From: Perilla frutescens
Taxonomy: Eukaryota; Streptophyta; Magnoliopsida; Lamiales; Lamiaceae
Assembly: GCA_026008535.1 (NCBI GenBank)
Contig: BRKX01000006.1
Coordinates: 36,382,664-36,446,663 of the forward strand
DNA: 64,000 bases
Reading direction: 5' to 3'
Positions 58,957 through 64,000 of the stretch are shown here, piece by piece (positions within the stretch are counted from its first letter, which is position 1; each line of letters opens with the position of its first letter). Under the pieces are notes generated by a model. It ran no database searches. It was not told where the DNA came from and saw nothing but the letters and a program-made list of their open reading frames with translations. A program made the position numbers and the translations under genes.

Positions 58957-61900
58957 TTACCAGATAGTTGACGATGTCAGCATACCACGGGTCTTGCCTT
59001 TTTGTGCCGTCAATACGATACAAATCTGCCAGTGATCTGCCACCAGGTTCTCTGCTCCTGTCTTGTTCTTAATTTCCAAATCAAATTCCTGGAGGAGTAG
59101 AATCCATCTAATGAGTCGTGGTTTTGACTCCTTCTTCGTCAGCAAGTATTTCAAAGCCGAATGGTCTATGAACACCATTATCTTTGCTCTCAAGAGATAC
59201 AATTTGAACTTCTGAAAGGCAAATACTACCACGGGTAGCTCTTTTTCAGTGGTCGAATAGTTGCATTGGGCTGGATTTAGTGTCTTGGAGGCATAATAAA
59301 TGACATAGCTTTCTTTGCCTCGTTTCTACCCCAGAACTACTCCCACGACATACCTGCTTGCGTCACGCATTACTTCGAATGGCATTCCCCAATTAGGTGG
59401 TTTGATTACTAGTGATGAAACCAGTTTCCTTTAGAGGTCATGAAATGCCTCCTTGCATTCCTCGTTGAATTCAAACACTACATCTTGCTGAAGTAGGCGT
59501 ATGAGGGGTTGAGCTATCTTAGCGAAGTCTTTGATGAATCTCTTATAAAACCCTGCATGCCTAATGAATGCTCGGACATGCTTCACCGTGGTGGAGTAAG
59601 GCGATTTTGCAATGATGTCTACTTTTACCTTGTCCACCTCAATTCCCCTTTCCGAAATGACATGCCCTAGAATGATCCCTTTCCGGACCATGAAGTGGCA
59701 CTTTTCGTAGTTCAGCAGGAGGTCCTTTTCGACGTATCTCTTCAATACTCTCTCCAGATTCTCCAAGCATTGGTCAAAATGGTCCCCATAGACGGTGAAG
59801 TCATCCATGAAGATCTCAATACAAGATTTGAGCATATCCGAGAATATGCTCATTATTCATCTCTGAAACGTCCCTGGTGTGTTACAAAGGCCGAAAGGCA
59901 TTCGTCGGTATGCGATTGTACTGAAGGAGCATGTTAATGTCATCTTCTCCAGATCCTCTTACGCGACATATATTTGCATGCATCCAGAATAGCCATCTAG
60001 AAAATAAAAATACGATTTGCCCGCAAGCCACTCCAACATTTGATCGATGAAGGATAGGGGGAAATGGTCCTTCCTTGTGAGCGCATTGAGTTTCCTGTAG
60101 TCGATGCATACTCTCCATCCAGTCTGGAGACGGGTTTGCACCAACTCCTTCTTTTCATTCTCAACCACTTGGATTCCTGATTTCTTGGGCACCACATGTG
60201 TGGGACTCACCCATTCACTATCTGAGATGGGATATATGATCCCCAAATCTAATAGCTTCAGGATTTTCTTCAAGATAACTTCCTTCAAGATGGGGTTCAA
60301 CTTTCTTTAAGGCTCTCTCATTGGTTTGGCTCCTTCTTCCTGCATGATGTGGTATATGCACACTGATGGGCTTATGCCTTTAATGTCGGCCAGTGTCCAC
60401 CCGATCACTTTATTGTATTTTTTCAATAGGTCCACCAATCTTGTTTCCTAGGACACAGTCAATGCCGAATTGATGATTATTGGCAGCTTCTCCCTTTCAA
60501 TAAGGTAGGCATATTTCAGTTGTCCCGAAAGTTTCTTCAATTCCAATTCTGGCGGCTTAATGATGGAATGTATCATTCTTTCTGAAGGCTGCAATATGGG
60601 AAAATCCAGATCCTCTTTAGAATTTGCGTGGGCCTCTAGACTGTATAGCTGCATGATCACCTTCTTGATATTCTCGTCCCTTTCATCGAGAGTGTCCCAA
60701 TCTGATTGGCAATGTTGGATTACCCACTCCAATGGATCTTTTGCCAGCATCTTCGTTCTCCTAATCTGAATGAGTGAATCAATTATGTCCACCGTGCTTA
60801 CACCTTTGACATCGGTAGGATCTTTCATTGCTTCGATGATATTGAAGGTGATGGTATCTCCATCAAATTCGCACGTTAATGTGCCCTGATCGACGTCAAT
60901 CTTCGTATGCGCCGTTTTCATGAAATGTCTCCCCAGGAGCATACATGAAGACTTTTTGCTGGACGAGCCCATATTCAGAACATAGAAGTCAGCTGGAAAG
61001 ATCAAATCTTTGACTTTGATCAGCATATCTTCCATAACACGTTTAGGGAAGACATTGGATCTGTCCGCCAGTTCAATCACCGTTCTTATCCCCTTCAGTG
61101 GTCCCAAATCCAGTTCTTCAAAAATGGTTAAGGGCATAACATTGATTGAGTCCCCAAGGTAAAACATGGCTTGATCTATTTTTATGCCTCCAATCTCGCA
61201 GGGAATGGAGAACATGCCCGGGTCTCCACATTTCTTCAGGAGCTTTCTCTGTATCAGCGCAGATACATTCTCACTCATAATCACTTGAGCTTCCTCATTG
61301 AATGGGACCTTTCGGGTGCATAATTTCTTCAAGAACCGGTTATATTAGGGTACTTGTTGGATTATGTCCAAGAGAGAGACATTAACCTCCACCCGTTTGA
61401 AAACCTGCATCAAGTCGCGGTCCTCGGCCTCCTTTTTATTTTTTCTTAGCTTTCCTAGAAATGGTGGGGGAACAATAATTCCTTCTTTTTCTGTTGTCAA
61501 CTCCCCTTTCTTGGGCTCTTCCGCTTGGCCATCCTTCTCTGGTCCCTTGTTGAGTTCGGTTTTCTTAGGGTCACTTCACCTTTCTGTTTGAATTGAGGGG
61601 TTTGTCAGCTCCTTCCATGTTTTGAGTGAAATCGCATTTATATCAGCCCTTGGGTTGGGCTCGGTCTGGGAAGGTAAGATCCCTTTCCCCTTCTCCATTC
61701 GTGAAATGGACTCACTCAGCTGAGTAATTTGAGTTCCCAGAAAGTTAAGACTTGCCCTTATTTCTGTTTCGAACGAAGCTGTCCGTTTCTGGCTGTTAAC
61801 TGACTCGATGGCCATCTGTCTCACCATGTCTTCCAACGCGGGCCCTCCCACTACAAGTAAATGGCGAGGTGGCCCTATATGTGCCTAATGTTCTGGATAC

Positions 61901-63057
61901 CTCTGCGGATGATGGTAATTTTGGGCGTATTGATCATTTCACCTCCTATTGCCCCCATCCATCATATTTACGGATTCATTCCCCTGCTGAACTTGCGGGC
62001 ATTGATCTGAGTAGTGTCCCATCATACTGCATACCTCATATATGCGTAAGGTGTTAGCGGATAGTTGGGTCATCAACTTTTCCATCTTGTTGAACAACTG
62101 ATCTATTTTTGTCCCTGCCTCGGCCGCATAGGTCAATTTGCCCATCGCTGCCGCTTGTGGTCTATCGTAGACATCTTCTCATGTTTTCTCGGCCATCTCT
62201 CTGATCAGCTGCATTACTTCATCTGCTCTTTTGTTTAGGATTGACCCTCCGCATGCTGTATTGAGTAGGTTGCGGTCTTCTATCCGTAATCCTGACACGA
62301 GGTGCTGGACCAAGTCATGTGCCGGTATCTGATGATGTGGGCATTTGGTGAGTATTTGCTTGAAATGCCCTCAATAATCGTAGAGATTTTCATTTGGTCC
62401 GGCCTTGGCTGTAGAGATCTTTTTCCGCATTGCCTGCACTCGAGTGGTAGGGAAATACTTCTTTAAGAACCTTTGTTGAAGTTGATTCCATGAGGTCACG
62501 CTCCCTGCTGGTATGGTGTAAAGCCATTCCCGTGCTCCATCCTGCAAGGTGAAAGGAAATAATAATAAGAGAATATATTCAGACATATTCCCTGTATTAT
62601 TACGTTGCGTGCCGCATGCCATCTCAAAATCTTGAAGATGCCTTTGGGGGTCTTTTCCGGGATGGTCGTGGAATTTGGGCAAAATTGAGATGAAGTTCGA
62701 TCTCAATTCCTAAGTGTCAGAGGGCTGCGGTAGTGAAATCCCTGATGGTCGCATATTCATTGTTTGTGGAAAGATGAGCTGCCTCAAAGTGGGCTGAGGT
62801 TCGGGTGCCGCTTCTTGAATTCTGTCCCCCATTTCTTCTACTTCAGATTCCGAGAACAGTGGGTTATATTTTTCTTCGTGTGTGCTGCCGGTATTGCTTT
62901 CTTCTCCAAATGTTTGGGTTTCTTCCAACGTTTCTGACGGTGTTCTTTGGCTTATGGTGGCTTTCAGGCTTCTTCTTACTTGTGCCCGCCTTCTCCGAGC
63001 AGTTTTCTCTATTTCTGGATCGTAGACTAGTTCTCCTGCGCGGTTAGTGCGTACCAT
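58957..63057 (-). pseudogene. Gypsy gag-protease-RT-RNase H polyprotein (Athila-like)
   Basis: One reading frame over 4.1 kb without a frameshift but with at least a dozen stops. Start MVRTNRAGELVYDPEIEK at 63057. Gag about 62706-61950 (HDHPGKDPQRHLQDFE, WNQLQQRFLKKYFP) with a knuckle CSMMGHYSDQCP. Protease near 61164 reads YLGDSINVMPLTIF where relatives have a catalytic Asp (DLGASINLMP), so the active-site Asp is lost. RT about 60300-59430 with WVSPTHVVPKKSG, CIDYRKLNALT, FLDGYSG and the FMDDF catalytic box. RNase H about 59330-58957 with YYASKTLN and VFIDHSALKYLLTKKESKPR. Not functional. Confidence 0.88.
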
Positions 63058-63105
63058 AAACAAGGTTAAGCGAGGAAGGATGGGATAGAAAAAAGTGCTC
63101 TTACA

Positions 63106-63124
63106 CTCCCTGGCAACGGAGCCA
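63106..63124 (-). other. Primer-binding site of the Athila-like element, tRNA-Asp type
   Basis: On the minus strand TGGCTCCGTTGCCAGGGAG, five bases from the LTR end. It matches the Athila-type tRNA-Asp PBS (TGGCGCCGTTGCCGGGGA) with two changes. Confidence 0.75.
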
Positions 63125-63129
63125 AATTT

Positions 63130-64000
63130 TGACACACCGTCGTTTAGTGTGAAAAATTACACATATGGGCGTAACCCCCTAGATGCTTAAATGTGCTTCC
63201 AGCGGCTAGTATAGTGCCGGATGGCGGATGTCGATCCCACGAGGAGTGTTAACATTTCTATCCTGGGTGAGCTTCACTGGAACCCTTGGGTAGTTACTAT
63301 CACTAACTTGTTCCTGCAACTTAGTATGAAATGCTTCTAAAAATATAAACTAAATCAAATAATAACAAACATGTTCAAGTCAAGCATAGAATCGGACTAG
63401 TGAAAGCATGCAATTCCGGGCACATACACGTTGATACCTCGATCTGACCGGTTGGTTATAGGGAGTAGGTAACTCTTCGAGGAACTGTTATTGGGTCACT
63501 GTCACTGACCCTGGATTACTGTCACTAATCCTTTCCCCACTCATAGAGATTACACCCCCCAATTCCATCATTTGTTGTATGCTAAGAGCGATATGGTCGG
63601 TGACATCTTAGCACCTTACAATCTCAAGACCCAAAGAAGAAGGGTCATAAAGAGGGTTTGCAAGAAATGGCAGCATCTGATCAGAGGAACCCAACGATGG
63701 CATATGGGACCTCTTTGGCGTTGTGCCCATATCTACCTGGACTTCACCCTCCGGGCTTAATCGGTTGTAGGCATCTCCACCCGATTTGTCACTTAGTGGC
63801 TCATTGGGGAGTCGTTCACCCTTAGTTCTACCCTAATGCACAGCTACAATGGTTCGGATAAGAGTGATCAGCCACGAAGCTTTCCCCGTTGCAGTGTATT
63901 TGGATTCTCCCTAAGTGAAATACGGAATCTTCACTAGTTGTTTTAAGCTCGATTAGTCTCATGCATCGCCATCACCTACGTCTTCTTCTTACTCGATTTG
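63130..64000 (-). repeat. 5' LTR of the Athila-like element, truncated by the window end
   Basis: 871 bp visible of an expected 1.57 kb, collinear with 38368-39240. By eye roughly one base in ten to fifteen differs, so the insertion is old. Confidence 0.88.

Larger units (their letters stand above)
38368..64000 (-). mobile_element. Athila-like Gypsy retrotransposon (nest level 3), incomplete at right
   Basis: Minus-strand element. 3' LTR 38368-39938, polypurine tract, third ORF (split by the level-4 insertion), integrase, RNase H, RT, protease, gag, PBS, then a 5' LTR from 63130 running off the window. Minus the level-4 and level-5 insertions, the internal region is about 9.2 kb. The tRNA-Asp-like PBS, long LTRs and an extra ORF after integrase are Athila traits. 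It sits inside Copia RT; the target duplication cannot be checked because the right end is missing. Confidence 0.85.

Noticed and set aside
63572..63760. Open frame in the right Athila LTR
   Set aside because: The equivalent place in the left LTR does not keep the frame; LTR sequence, not a gene.

Overview
The window is nuclear DNA from a flowering plant, probably a eudicot. It is AT-rich, with spliced genes, a plant linker histone, an extensin-like cell-wall protein and plant-type transposable elements of several classes. Only two ordinary host genes are convincing: a proline-rich, probably GPI-anchored wall protein (18.6-19.2 kb, minus) and a short two-exon histone H1 (25.2-26.4 kb, plus). 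Nearly everything else is transposon-derived.

Region 1 (1 to about 9.54 kb) is the inner part and right end of a Mutator-like element (MULE). A Ulp1/C48-type cysteine protease gene runs rightward from the left. A FAR1/MURA-type transposase runs leftward from the right. Between them, on the transposase strand, lie three tandem, mutually related Myb/SANT-like genes that share one phase-0 intron. One of the three is intact; the others, the transposase and the protease carry in-frame stops. A 607-bp hAT-type MITE with a perfect 8-bp target duplication interrupts the protease gene.

Region 2 (9.5-18.2 kb) is a mosaic of DNA transposons. It contains a 4.7-kb Pack-MULE-like element with 9-bp target duplications, captured phospholipase A1 and PPR gene fragments and a 26-copy minisatellite of a TTAGTGATACTT unit. 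It also holds a 237-bp MITE with the same terminal sequence and the same core motif, a second copy of the hAT MITE, and a small palindrome-ended repeat.

Region 3 (18.2-31.8 kb) holds the two host genes, a 0.95-kb inverted-repeat element, a decayed Copia 5' end (LTR, PBS, gag) and a 100-bp Copia RNase H scrap. The rest is AT-rich DNA with microsatellites.

Region 4 (31.8-64.0 kb) is a stack of nested LTR retrotransposons. A Copia gag (level 1) is cut by a SIRE-like Copia (level 2). That is cut in its reverse transcriptase by a large minus-strand Athila-like Gypsy element (level 3), whose right LTR runs out of the window. The third ORF of that element is split by a non-coding element with 3.1-kb chromovirus-type LTRs (level 4), whose left LTR received two solo LTRs (level 5), each with a perfect 5-bp target duplication. 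Coding remnants at levels 2 and 3 are broken mostly by in-frame stops, many explainable as C-to-T changes, as expected of old, methylated, silenced elements.
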